This document shows, piece by piece, positions 9,451-17,862 of a stretch of 64,000 nt of DNA. A program made the translations under genes and the position numbers. Each line of letters begins with the position of its first letter. Position 1 is the first letter of the stretch. The stretch covers positions 62,001-126,000 of the forward strand of contig JAFAKE010000068.1 of NCBI GenBank assembly GCA_019235715.1. Direction: 5' to 3'. The notes under the pieces were generated by a model. It had not been told where the DNA came from. It ran no database searches and was given only the letters and a program-made list of their open reading frames with translations. Source of the DNA: Vulcanimicrobiota bacterium (GTDB lineage: Bacteria > Vulcanimicrobiota > Vulcanimicrobiia > Eremiobacterales > Eremiobacteraceae).

Positions 9451-10737
9451 CTAGGCAAGCACACCGGCCGCGGCGCTCATCAGCGCAAGCATGCCGTGCG
9501 TCACGTCGAGCCCACCTTGCAAATATACGTCATACGGTTCGCGCAGCGGCGCGTCGCTTGAAAGCTCGAGCGTGGACCCACTGATAAATGCGCCACCGGC
9601 CATGATAACGGGATCCGCATAGCCCGGCACCGGCCCTGGCTCGGGCAGCGCGCGTGCGTTGACCGGCAGCATGCGTTGCAGTCCGCGGGTGAACCCGCTG
9701 ATTCGTGCGCTACTGCCAAGCTTTAACGCCTGGATAATATCTGAGCGCGGCGCGCCGGCCTGCGGATCGACGCCAAAGCCCAGCGCGGCAAAGAGCGCCG
9801 CTGCGAAATCCAGCGTCTTCAAACTCTCCACGACCGCGTGCGCGGCGCGATGTAAGCCCGCGAAACACCAACGCGCCGTGTCGAGCGTCGGACCCACCGC
9901 GCTGCCCAGGCCAGGCGCGAAGACGCCGTCCGCGATGCGCGCGATCAGGTCCGCACGCCCCGCGACATACGCGCCGCTGGTCGCCAACCCGCCGCCTAGA
10001 TTCTTGATAAGCGAGCCGACGACGAGATCTGCGCCGCCTGCCGTCGGTTCGCGCTGCTCGACAAGCTCGCCATAGCAGTTATCGACGAGCACGATGGCGC
10101 CGGGCGCGTGTGCGCGCACCAGCTCGACCAGCCGCTCTATCTGCGCGACTGAAAGCGATGGACGCGGCGCGTAGCCGCGCGAGCGCTGCACGAAGACGAC
10201 ATCCGGCACGCGCCGCAGGGCGTCCATGACATCTTCATCGCGTGGCGCGATCCCGCCGTTCCAGACCGCCTCGCTATAGCGCACGCCGTGCGCGTGCACG
10301 AGGCTCGACGGATGATCCGCGATCGCCATGCGCAGCGTGTCGTACGGCGCTCCCGTGATCGAGCACAGCGTGCCGCCGCTGGGCAACAGGGAGCGCAGCG
10401 CCGCGACGATTGCATGCGTACCGCTGACGAGCTGCAGGCGCGCGAGTGCTGCCGGCGCATCCATGAGGCCGGCCAGCAGCGCTTCGTACGCTTCGCGGCC
10501 GCGGTCGTGGTAGGCGTAGCCCGTGCTGCCCGCCAGATGCGATTCGTCGATGCCCGCTCGCGCAAACGCCGCGACGACTTTGGCGCCGACTTCGAGACCC
10601 AGCGCCTCGCGCGCGCGCCAGGCGGGTTGCACCTGTTCGAGCGCGTGGACGCCGGCATCGATGACGCTTGCCGGCAGCTCAAAACGTTCGGCAGCAGTCG
10701 CAAGCGCAGCGCCTAACGAGCTTTGGGCAGCCTTCAT
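9451..10737 (-). CDS. methionine gamma-lyase family PLP enzyme ('aluminium resistance'/YnbB-like)
   Basis: GYAYHDRGREAYEALLAGLM, VSGTHAIVAALRSLLPSGGTLCSITGAPYDTLR, VDNCYGELVEQREPTAGGADLVVGSLIKNLGGG. Confidence 0.9.
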   Translation of the reverse strand: MKAAQSSLGAALATAAERFELPASVIDAGVHALEQVQPAWRAREALGLEVGAKVVAAFARAGIDESHLAGSTGYAYHDRGREAYEALLAGLMDAPAALARLQLVSGTHAIVAALRSLLPSGGTLCSITGAPYDTLRMAIADHPSSLVHAHGVRYSEAVWNGGIAPRDEDVMDALRRVPDVVFVQRSRGYAPRPSLSVAQIERLVELVRAHAPGAIVLVDNCYGELVEQREPTAGGADLVVGSLIKNLGGGLATSGAYVAGRADLIARIADGVFAPGLGSAVGPTLDTARWCFAGLHRAAHAVVESLKTLDFAAALFAALGFGVDPQAGAPRSDIIQALKLGSSARISGFTRGLQRMLPVNARALPEPGPVPGYADPVIMAGGAFISGSTLELSSDAPLREPYDVYLQGGLDVTHGMLALMSAAAGVLA

Positions 10738-12062
10738 GCGCTGGGTTCCTCGTCGCCCTCAGCGGTCTCGGGATGGCGCTCGAGCGCGAGCTCGTGCTCG
10801 CGGATCGCTTCTGCCGTCTTCACGAGCGCTGCCTCTTGCTCGGGTTTCGCGCGCAGCGCTTCTTCGAACGATCGGTAGAACGGTGCGTAGAGCACGAAGG
10901 CCAGCACGATGTTGCCGAGCACGAGAACGACGGCGCGCCAGTCACCGTTCGTCGTCAGCCACGCCGCGATGGGCGCCGGTATTGCGCTGGGCAAGAAGAC
11001 GACGGTCTTGTCGACGAGCCCGAAATACATCGCGACGTATGTCGTGGTCGCAAGGATGAGCGGCACGCAGATGAACGGGATCGTCAACGTCGGGTTCATG
11101 ACCAGCGGCAAGCCGAAGATCAAGGGCTCGTTGACGTTGATGATACTGGGCAGCAGCGACGCATATCCGAGCCTGCGTATGCGCGGGATCTTCGAGAAGA
11201 GCATCAACAAGTTGAGCGGCAGCGTCGCGCCCGAGCCGCCGGGAAAAAAGAACAAGAACAAGGTGATGGTGACGATGTGCGGCGGCGCTTCGTGGTGCAG
11301 CAGGGCCTGGCCGTTGGCGTCGATCGCGCCGAGGAAGATCGGCGTCGTCAGCGCGGCGAGGAAGCCAGGGCCGTGCACGCCGGCGGTCCACAGCAGCACC
11401 TGTAAGAACACGACGAGCAAGAGCGCGGGCAGGGTGTCGCCGACCCCGATGAGCGGCTTGACGGTGGCCAGCAACACGTCGGCGACGCTTTGATGCGAAG
11501 GCGCGAGCAGTGCGGCGATGCCCGCAAACACGACGATCACGGCCAACGCGCTGACGGCGAGTGCCAGTGGAAGGTTACTGATGAAGCGGCGGATCCAGCG
11601 CATCATCTCGCCGCTTATGCTCGCGACGATGATGGCGAGGAACAGGCTGCTTGCCGAGAGCGTGCCCAGCAGCACCAGCGGCGAAAGCGGAACCGGCCGG
11701 GGCAGCGACAGCGCGAACGCGATGGAAGTCAAGATAATGGCGGCGATGCGGTTGTAGTGCAGCCGCAGCGCGAGGTTGTTCGCGAGCAGGAGCATCAACG
11801 CGACGCCCATCGCGCCGAATCCGATGTGGTACGCGTCGAGAAAACGCGCGAACAGCGCGGAGAGGTGCCACGCGATCGGCCGCGGAGGAATCCAGAAGTA
11901 GACGAGCACGGTCGTCGCGGCCATCACCCAGAACGCAGGCTGAATCGATGCGCGCACCGCGGCGAAATGCGGCTCGTCGGCGGCGCGCTGCAAGCGGGGC
12001 AGCAGCCGCATTTCGAGCGCGCCGACTGCGGCGTCGAGCCCACGCGCCGCGGAGAGTTTCAA
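10734..12062 (-). CDS. PTS EIIC component, cellobiose/lactose type (orphan)
   Basis: Multi-TM; SIINVNEPLIFGLPLVMNPTLTIPFICVP motif typical of EIIC-Cel. Confidence 0.85.
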   Translation of the reverse strand: MKLSAARGLDAAVGALEMRLLPRLQRAADEPHFAAVRASIQPAFWVMAATTVLVYFWIPPRPIAWHLSALFARFLDAYHIGFGAMGVALMLLLANNLALRLHYNRIAAIILTSIAFALSLPRPVPLSPLVLLGTLSASSLFLAIIVASISGEMMRWIRRFISNLPLALAVSALAVIVVFAGIAALLAPSHQSVADVLLATVKPLIGVGDTLPALLLVVFLQVLLWTAGVHGPGFLAALTTPIFLGAIDANGQALLHHEAPPHIVTITLFLFFFPGGSGATLPLNLLMLFSKIPRIRRLGYASLLPSIINVNEPLIFGLPLVMNPTLTIPFICVPLILATTTYVAMYFGLVDKTVVFLPSAIPAPIAAWLTTNGDWRAVVLVLGNIVLAFVLYAPFYRSFEEALRAKPEQEAALVKTAEAIREHELALERHPETAEGDEEPSA

Positions 12063-12071
12063 TCGGCCGCC

Positions 12072-12824
12072 TTAGGACGCGCGCGCCGTACGCTGCTGCG
12101 CGCGCTGTTCCGCGCTGGCGACGAATCCGCGGAAAAGCGCCCGGCTCGGTTCGTCGCGCTTGACGAGCTCTTCGGGATGCCATTGGACGCCGACAAGCAG
12201 TGCGCGCGAGGCCGGCGCCTCAACCCCCTCAACGATGCCGTCGCGCGAACGAGCGACCGCGGTCAACGCCGCCGGGATGCGCCGCACCGCCTGATGATGC
12301 AGCGTGTTCGTGGCGATCGTCGTCGCGCCGACAAGCGCCGCGAGTCGCGACCCGGCAGCGATCTCGATGACGTGCGTGGTTTCGTCGCGCGCATGGTCCG
12401 GCGTTTGGTAGTGGCGCACGCGCAGGCCGTCCTGCACGCGATATTGATCGTCGATGTCCTCGTAGAGCGAACCGCCCAGCGCGACGTTGATGACCTGCAT
12501 CCCGCGGCAAATGCCCAACAACGGGATGCCGTCTCGAGCGGCGACTCGTGCGACGGCGATCTGGAACTCGTCGGTGCCCGCGCGCGCCGGCTCGACGGCC
12601 GGATGCGCGGCGCCGCCGTACAACTGTGGCGAGACATCTGCGCCACCGGGCAGCAACACGCCATCGAAGCCCGCTAACACATCTGCAACGGAGGCTAGAT
12701 ATGCGGGCGGGGTCACAAGCTCAGGACGGCCGCCGGCTTGTTCAACCGCAAAGCGGTAGGTCGCGTACGTGTTGGGACGGTCCGCCGATTGCGGTCCGAC
12801 CGCGATGGCGATCCGCGGTGTCAT
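12072..12824 (-). CDS. gamma-glutamyl-gamma-aminobutyrate hydrolase family (class I amidotransferase-like)
   Basis: GVLLPGGADVSPQLYGG, PLLGICRGMQVINVALGGSLYEDI, GVQWHPEEL. Confidence 0.9.
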   Translation of the reverse strand: MTPRIAIAVGPQSADRPNTYATYRFAVEQAGGRPELVTPPAYLASVADVLAGFDGVLLPGGADVSPQLYGGAAHPAVEPARAGTDEFQIAVARVAARDGIPLLGICRGMQVINVALGGSLYEDIDDQYRVQDGLRVRHYQTPDHARDETTHVIEIAAGSRLAALVGATTIATNTLHHQAVRRIPAALTAVARSRDGIVEGVEAPASRALLVGVQWHPEELVKRDEPSRALFRGFVASAEQRAQQRTARAS

Positions 12825-12850
12825 GCTTTCTCGAGGTTACGGGCGGATAA

Positions 12851-12880
12851 GAAAGATGGCCTGCCATGCGGCACGCCATC
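12851..12880 (-). terminator. predicted intrinsic terminator downstream of lexA
   Basis: GATGGC (12855-12860) pairs with GCCATC (12875-12880); minus-strand T-rich tail TTTCTT. Confidence 0.5.
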
Positions 12881-12917
12881 TCGGCTTTCTGAACGCGCTG
12901 GAGCGCGCTGAATCCGG

Positions 12918-13532
12918 CTAGAGCTTGCGGATGACCGCGGAGACTTTGCCGACGATCTGCACCTTCTCGGCGTAGATCGGCTCCATATACTTGTTGGCCG
13001 GCTGCAAGCGTACGCGGTTCGCTTCCTTATAGAAGGTTTTCACTGTCGCTTCGTTCTCGCTGCCGGGTCCTTCGACCATCGCGACGACGATGTCACCGTT
13101 GTCAGCCACGTTCTGCGGCTGCACGACGATGAGGTCACCATCTAAGATCGCCGCATCGACCATCGACTCGCCCTTCACGCGTAACATGAAGGAACCGGAC
13201 TTCGCCGCGAGATGCGAGGGCAGCACTACTTCGCCCTGTACGTCCTCGATCGCCGTCGCCACAGGACCAGCCGCGATGCGACCGATGAGCGGCAGTGTGA
13301 CGACATCGCGTGCGACTTCGCTGCCCGTGACGAGCGCACGAGGTTTGGTTGCATCGCGATGGATGAGCCCCTTGCGCTGAAGGGTGCGAAGATGGCTCTG
13401 GACGGTTGAGCTGCTGGACAGCCCTACGCGTTCGCCGATCTCGCGAACCGAAGGCGGATAGCCGTGTTCCCGTTGGAACTCTTTGATGACGTCGAGGATG
13501 GCCTGTTGTCGCGGGGTCGTCTTGCGATCCAC
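12918..13532 (-). CDS. lexA: LexA SOS repressor
   Basis: TPRQQAILDVIKEFQREHGYPPSVREIGERVGLSSSSTVQSHLRTLQRKG; S24 motif LRVKGESMVDAAILDGD. Confidence 0.97.
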   Translation of the reverse strand: MDRKTTPRQQAILDVIKEFQREHGYPPSVREIGERVGLSSSSTVQSHLRTLQRKGLIHRDATKPRALVTGSEVARDVVTLPLIGRIAAGPVATAIEDVQGEVVLPSHLAAKSGSFMLRVKGESMVDAAILDGDLIVVQPQNVADNGDIVVAMVEGPGSENEATVKTFYKEANRVRLQPANKYMEPIYAEKVQIVGKVSAVIRKL

Positions 13533-13631
13533 GAGAGTCCTACCGCCCTTTCCCTAGTCAAGGTCGTCGCCGGCGGGACAATAGGCGACGAAGACGTCCA
13601 TCGTAGCGTTGTGCGCTCGACGGTACCCTGG

Positions 13632-13661
13632 ATTCTAGCACACCGCGACGCCCGAATGCAA
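13632..13661 (-). promoter_or_regulatory. putative lexA promoter
   Basis: Minus strand TTGCAT-18 nt-TAGAAT; the -35 overlaps a LexA-like box. Confidence 0.55.
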
Positions 13662-13672
13662 ACGTTTGTTCG
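13659..13672. promoter_or_regulatory. putative LexA/SOS box 1 (CAAACGTTTGTTCG)
   Basis: One mismatch to the dyad CGAAC-N4-GTTCG; adjacent to lexA. Confidence 0.65.
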
Positions 13673-13680
13673 AAAAAACC

Positions 13681-13710
13681 TTGACACCGGGCTTTATGCA
13701 GGGGTAAGAT
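13681..13710 (+). promoter_or_regulatory. putative promoter of the LysM gene
   Basis: TTGACA-18 nt-TAAGAT. Confidence 0.6.
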
Positions 13711-13716
13711 GACACC

Positions 13717-13730
13717 AGAACATACGTTCG
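13717..13730. promoter_or_regulatory. putative LexA/SOS box 2 (AGAACATACGTTCG)
   Basis: Perfect GAAC-N4-GTTC dyad just downstream of the -10. Confidence 0.75.
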
Positions 13731-13758
13731 AGCCGAGCCGGCTCGGAGGATAGCTCTG

Positions 13759-14055
13759 ATGCGCTCCTATCACCGCAAGACGCGGGTCACGCTGATTCCC
13801 TTCATCCAACTTGTCTCCCTCGTGCTGGTGTTCGCCCTGCCGGTGGTGTGGGCGTCGCAGGTCTATACGTCCAGCCCGGCACGCTACGACAAAGTGGTCG
13901 TGGGACAGGGTGATACGGTCTGGGGCTTAGTCGCACAGAGATCGGCGCAGGGCAGCGACATCAACGAGCTGGCCTACAACGTCATGAACCTCAACCACCT
14001 GAAGCCGGGTGCGCACTTGCACCCGGGTCAAGTATTATTGCTGCCGCGCCAATAG
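13759..14055 (+). CDS. N-terminal TM plus LysM domain protein, candidate SOS cell-division inhibitor (YneA/ChiZ-like arrangement)
   Basis: Single TM (FIQLVSLVLVFALPVVWA) followed by LysM-like VVVGQGDTVWGLVAQRS...MNLNHLKPGAHLHPGQVLLLP; divergent from lexA. Confidence 0.75.
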   Translation: MRSYHRKTRVTLIPFIQLVSLVLVFALPVVWASQVYTSSPARYDKVVVGQGDTVWGLVAQRSAQGSDINELAYNVMNLNHLKPGAHLHPGQVLLLPRQ

Positions 14056-14080
14056 CGCCCTGATTTCATAGGCCGTACGA

Positions 14081-14106
14081 GCCCCGCGAAGCGCGGGGCT
14101 TCTTCA
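14081..14106 (+). terminator. intrinsic terminator
   Basis: GCCCCGCGAAGCGCGGGGC followed by TTCTTC. Confidence 0.65.
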
Positions 14107-14130
14107 TTCGGTCGAACGAGTCGGCGCTTC

Positions 14131-14562
14131 ATGTTCAAGAAGCTGCTCGTACTGATCGGCGGGTCCGAACTCTCGCGCGCTGCGACGCGGCTGGCCATCG
14201 CGCAAGAACAGGGTGCTAGCATCGCGTTTTGTCACGCGCTCGACACGTCTAAGCGTGCCCTGCTCGACGAAGCGGTACGCGACGCGCGCAGCGGCGCAGT
14301 GAGCGCGATGAGTGACGCGGGAGAAGCCGATGCGGTCCCATTCATCCTTGCACGCGCGAGCGAAGAGCATGTCGACCTCATCGCGATGGGCGCGCATGGA
14401 CGCAGCGGTCTCGCGCACGCGTTCTTAGGCAGCACTGCGGAGGGCGTGCTGCGCAGCGCCCCCGTTCCCGTCATGGTGGTGACCCGTCACTCACCGCTGC
14501 CGCGATTCGCGAAAACCGCCTTGCGACAAAAGGCATGCCCGCAACCGCAACCCCTGATTTGA
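14131..14562 (+). CDS. universal stress protein (UspA family)
   Basis: LVLIGGSELSRAATRLA...DLIAMGAHGRSGLAHAFLGSTAEGVLRSAPVPVMVV. Confidence 0.9.
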   Translation: MFKKLLVLIGGSELSRAATRLAIAQEQGASIAFCHALDTSKRALLDEAVRDARSGAVSAMSDAGEADAVPFILARASEEHVDLIAMGAHGRSGLAHAFLGSTAEGVLRSAPVPVMVVTRHSPLPRFAKTALRQKACPQPQPLI

Positions 14563-14588
14563 CGCGGTTTGCGCGCCTATGGTATCCT
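14559..14588 (+). promoter_or_regulatory. putative rpsO promoter
   Basis: TTGACG-18 nt-TATCCT about 100 nt upstream of rpsO. Confidence 0.5.
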
Positions 14589-14688
14589 TAACGGCGTTAC
14601 CCCGGCCGTCGGCTCCGAGCGCACACTTCAAGCGAGCGGCATTGCGGCTGACCCGTGGGCGAATGTGAGTGGAAGGAACCATCACAGC

Positions 14689-14958
14689 ATGGCATTGAGC
14701 AAGGATCATAAGAATTCGGTCATCGCGAAACATAAGCGCGCCGACAACGACACCGGATCTCCCGAGGTCCAGATCGCGCTGCTGACCGAATCGATCAACG
14801 ACCTCACCGAGCACCTGAAAACGCACAAGAAGGACCATGCCAGCCGGCGCGGTCTGCTCATGAAGGTCGGCAAGCGGCGGCGCCTGTTGCGCTATCTCGA
14901 AAGCAGCGACCTCGAGCGCTATCGTAAGATCGTCAGCGAGCTCGGGTTGCGGCATTAA
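14689..14958 (+). CDS. rpsO: 30S ribosomal protein S15
   Basis: [70 protein letters not shown]. Confidence 0.97.
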   Translation: MALSKDHKNSVIAKHKRADNDTGSPEVQIALLTESINDLTEHLKTHKKDHASRRGLLMKVGKRRRLLRYLESSDLERYRKIVSELGLRH

Positions 14959-15095
14959 TCCAGGCGGAGCTCGCGTTCGCCTGTTCCCGTCGCGCAGCGA
15001 CACAAGTAGGGCGCAGCGCTGCTGTGGTCCAGGGAAGCGCGGCATACATTAAGAAGAAGAAACCTGTCATATCAAAACCATATAACGAATATAGA

Positions 15096-15115
15096 TCCGC
15101 GGTCTTGACCGCGGA
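15096..15115 (+). other. pnp leader hairpin
   Basis: Perfect inverted repeat CCGCGGTC-TT-GACCGCGG about 20 nt upstream of the pnp start. Confidence 0.6.
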
Positions 15116-15135
15116 CGAAAAGGAGTAACCTCCCC

Positions 15136-17253
15136 TTGTCAGAGTCCGTCAGCATGGAGCTGGGCGGGCGCACGCTTACCATCGAGACCGGTGAGCTCGC
15201 GCGCCAAGCCAGCGGCTCCGCATTCGTACGTTTCGGAGATACCTGTATACTCGCGGCGGCGACCGCAAGCGCGAATCCGCGCGAAGGCATAGAATTTTTC
15301 CCACTCACGGTCGATTACGAAGAGCGCATGTACGCCGCCGGCAAGATCCCCGGCGGTTTTATCAAGCGTGAGGGCCGGCCATCTGAAAAGGCCACGCTCA
15401 CCGCGCGCCTGATCGACCGTCCGATCCGCCCGCTCTTCGCAGAGGGCTTCCGTCATGACATCCACATCGTAGTCACGACGCTCTCGGTCGACCCCGATGC
15501 GGACCCCGACGTGGTCGCCTTGGTCGCTGCAGGCGCTGCGCTCGCGCTCTCGGACATACCGTTCGAGCAGCCGGTCGCGGGCGTGCGCGTCGGCATGGTC
15601 GACGGTGAGTACGTCGTCAACCCGACCGCCGCACAGCAAGAGCAAAGCATCGTCGATGTCGTCGTCGCCGGTACTGCCAAAGCGGTGATGATGGTCGAAG
15701 GCGGCGGCAAGGAAGTCTCCGAGGAGACGTTCTTGGGCGCCGTCGAGTTCGCGCACGATCGCATACGCGACATCTTGCGCATCGTCGATCAGCTCGTAGC
15801 CAAGGCGGGTAAGCCGAAGCGCGAGTTCCCGCTCTTCCTGCCGTCCGCCGAGATGCGCCAGTTCGTCGACGAGGCGTTCGGCGCCGACATCGCACGCGCG
15901 ATGCGCGTCACCGGTAAACAAGATCGCAACCGCGCGTTCGACGCGATCACGCGCCAAGAGGCGCTCGTCCGCATCGCCGGGCACCGGCTCGAAGCGCACG
16001 TGCGGCCGCAGCTCGAAGACTCAAAGAATCACGATTTCGAGAAATGCGTGAAGGCGCGCGAAGAAGACGAGCTGCGCACGATGGTCGTCGACGAAGGCCG
16101 GCGTCCGGACGGGCGCAGGCTCGACGAAGTGCGCCCGATCAGCGCGCGCACGGGCATCGTGCCGCGCACGCACGGCTCGGGATTGTTCACGCGCGGCGAG
16201 ACGCAGATCTTCACCGCCGCGACGTTGGGCTCGCTCTCGGACGAGCAGCGTATCGACGGCCTTGGGCCGATGACATTCAAGCGCTTCATGCACCATTACA
16301 ACTTCCCGCCGTACTCGGTCGGCGAGACGCGTCCGATGCGCGGCCCCGGCCGGCGCGAGATCGGACACGGCAACCTGGCCGAGCGCGCGATCGCTCCCAT
16401 GCTGCCGCCGGCCGAAGCGTTTCCATACACCCTGCGCCTCGTCTCGGAGACGTTCGAGAGCAACGGCTCGTCCTCGATGGGATCGGTGTGCGCGAGCACG
16501 CTCGCGCTCATGGACGCGGGCGTGCCGCTGCCCAAGCACATCGGCGGCGTCGCCATGGGCCTCATCCTCAAGGACGGCAGGCCCGGCATCCTCACCGACA
16601 TCCAGGGACTCGAAGATGCGCTCGGCGAGATGGACTTCAAAGTCGCCGGCACCGTCGACGGCATCACGGCCGTGCAGATGGACATCAAGGTGCAGGGCAT
16701 CACGCTCGATATCATGCGCAAGGCGATGGCGCAAGCGCACGAGAGCCGCCTGTTCATCATCGACAAGCTGAAAGAGGCGATCGCTGCACCGCGCCGCGGA
16801 CTTTCGAAGTACGCGCCGCGCATGATCGTGCTCGAGATCCATCCCGACAAGATCAAAGACGTCATCGGTCCCGGCGGCAAAGTCATCAACAAGATCGTCG
16901 CCGAGACCGGCGCCAAGATCGATATCGAAGACGATGGGCGCGTGTTCCTCGCATCGCCCGATGCGGCGTCGGCCGAAAAGGCGCGGCGCATGGTCGAAGA
17001 CATCGTCAAGGACGTCGAGATCGGCGAAGTCTACACCGGCGTCGTCAAGCGCATCATGAACTTCGGCGCCTTCGTGCAGATCCTGCCGGGCAAAGAAGGG
17101 CTCGTGCACATCTCGCAGCTGGCGCCGCACCGCGTCAACCGCGTCGAGGACGAGGTCAAGATCGGCGACGAGGTCGTCGTCCAAGTGCGCGAGATCGACG
17201 AAAAAGGCCGCATCAACCTGACGCGCAAGCACCCGGAAACGGCCAAGCGCTGA
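15136..17253 (+). CDS. pnp: polyribonucleotide nucleotidyltransferase (PNPase)
   Basis: Full-length RNase PH repeats plus KH (VIGPGGKVINKIVAETGAKIDIEDDG) and S1 domains; TTG start. Confidence 0.97.
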   Translation: MSESVSMELGGRTLTIETGELARQASGSAFVRFGDTCILAAATASANPREGIEFFPLTVDYEERMYAAGKIPGGFIKREGRPSEKATLTARLIDRPIRPLFAEGFRHDIHIVVTTLSVDPDADPDVVALVAAGAALALSDIPFEQPVAGVRVGMVDGEYVVNPTAAQQEQSIVDVVVAGTAKAVMMVEGGGKEVSEETFLGAVEFAHDRIRDILRIVDQLVAKAGKPKREFPLFLPSAEMRQFVDEAFGADIARAMRVTGKQDRNRAFDAITRQEALVRIAGHRLEAHVRPQLEDSKNHDFEKCVKAREEDELRTMVVDEGRRPDGRRLDEVRPISARTGIVPRTHGSGLFTRGETQIFTAATLGSLSDEQRIDGLGPMTFKRFMHHYNFPPYSVGETRPMRGPGRREIGHGNLAERAIAPMLPPAEAFPYTLRLVSETFESNGSSSMGSVCASTLALMDAGVPLPKHIGGVAMGLILKDGRPGILTDIQGLEDALGEMDFKVAGTVDGITAVQMDIKVQGITLDIMRKAMAQAHESRLFIIDKLKEAIAAPRRGLSKYAPRMIVLEIHPDKIKDVIGPGGKVINKIVAETGAKIDIEDDGRVFLASPDAASAEKARRMVEDIVKDVEIGEVYTGVVKRIMNFGAFVQILPGKEGLVHISQLAPHRVNRVEDEVKIGDEVVVQVREIDEKGRINLTRKHPETAKR

Positions 17254-17267
17254 ATCCGTCGAAAGGC

Positions 17268-17861
17268 ATGGCGATGACCCATCTGCGATTGCGGGCGATC
17301 GCGGCGGCTTGCGCCGTTGCGTCGCTCGCCACAACGCTCGCGCTCGCGATGCCGCGGATGGCGAGCGCCGCGCAGACGATACCCTCCGGATATGGGCTCA
17401 ACGGAAGCCTCAACAACGCGCTCGATACGAAGAGCTCGTATGCGGGTCAGCCGGTTTCGATATCGGTCGTCGCGCCCTATCCGAATGGCGTTTCTTCGCT
17501 CGCGGGATCGACGATCTACGGACACGTCGGTGAAGCGGTCTCCGGCGGACGCGGACGCAATCCGCAGCTCTCGATCGTTTTGGACAAGATCAAATACCGC
17601 AACGGCTCTTCTGCGCAGATCGGAGCCGTCGTCAGTAAGCTCGAGCCCAAGAAAGACAAACACGGACGAGTTCTGCTCGGCACTGCGGGCGGCATGTTCC
17701 TCGGCAATTGGGCTGGCAAGGCGCTCTTCGGCGGCAGCGCGGGCGGTGCGGTCGGCGCCGCGACCGGCTTCTTGCTCAGCTCCAACAACAAACAGGATTT
17801 CCACGTGCCGGCCGGTTCGCCGGTCGGCATTCAGCTCACGCGCTCGTTGTCAGTTCCCTGA
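17268..17861 (+). CDS. exported hypothetical protein with glycine-rich segment
   Basis: Signal peptide; GTAGGMFLGNWAGKALFGGSAGGAVGAATGFLLSS. Confidence 0.7.
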   Translation: MAMTHLRLRAIAAACAVASLATTLALAMPRMASAAQTIPSGYGLNGSLNNALDTKSSYAGQPVSISVVAPYPNGVSSLAGSTIYGHVGEAVSGGRGRNPQLSIVLDKIKYRNGSSAQIGAVVSKLEPKKDKHGRVLLGTAGGMFLGNWAGKALFGGSAGGAVGAATGFLLSSNNKQDFHVPAGSPVGIQLTRSLSVP

Positions 17862-17862
17862 C

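Noticed and set aside
15139-15999. Long antisense ORFs opposite pnp, hemL, leuS and others
   Set aside because: Typical high-GC shadow ORFs, D/R/H-rich with no domains; sense genes are unambiguous.
16044-17861. 605-aa plus-strand ORF overlapping pnp
   Set aside because: Its N-terminal two thirds are an out-of-frame, Arg/His-rich read of pnp; only the segment from 17268 looks like a real gene.
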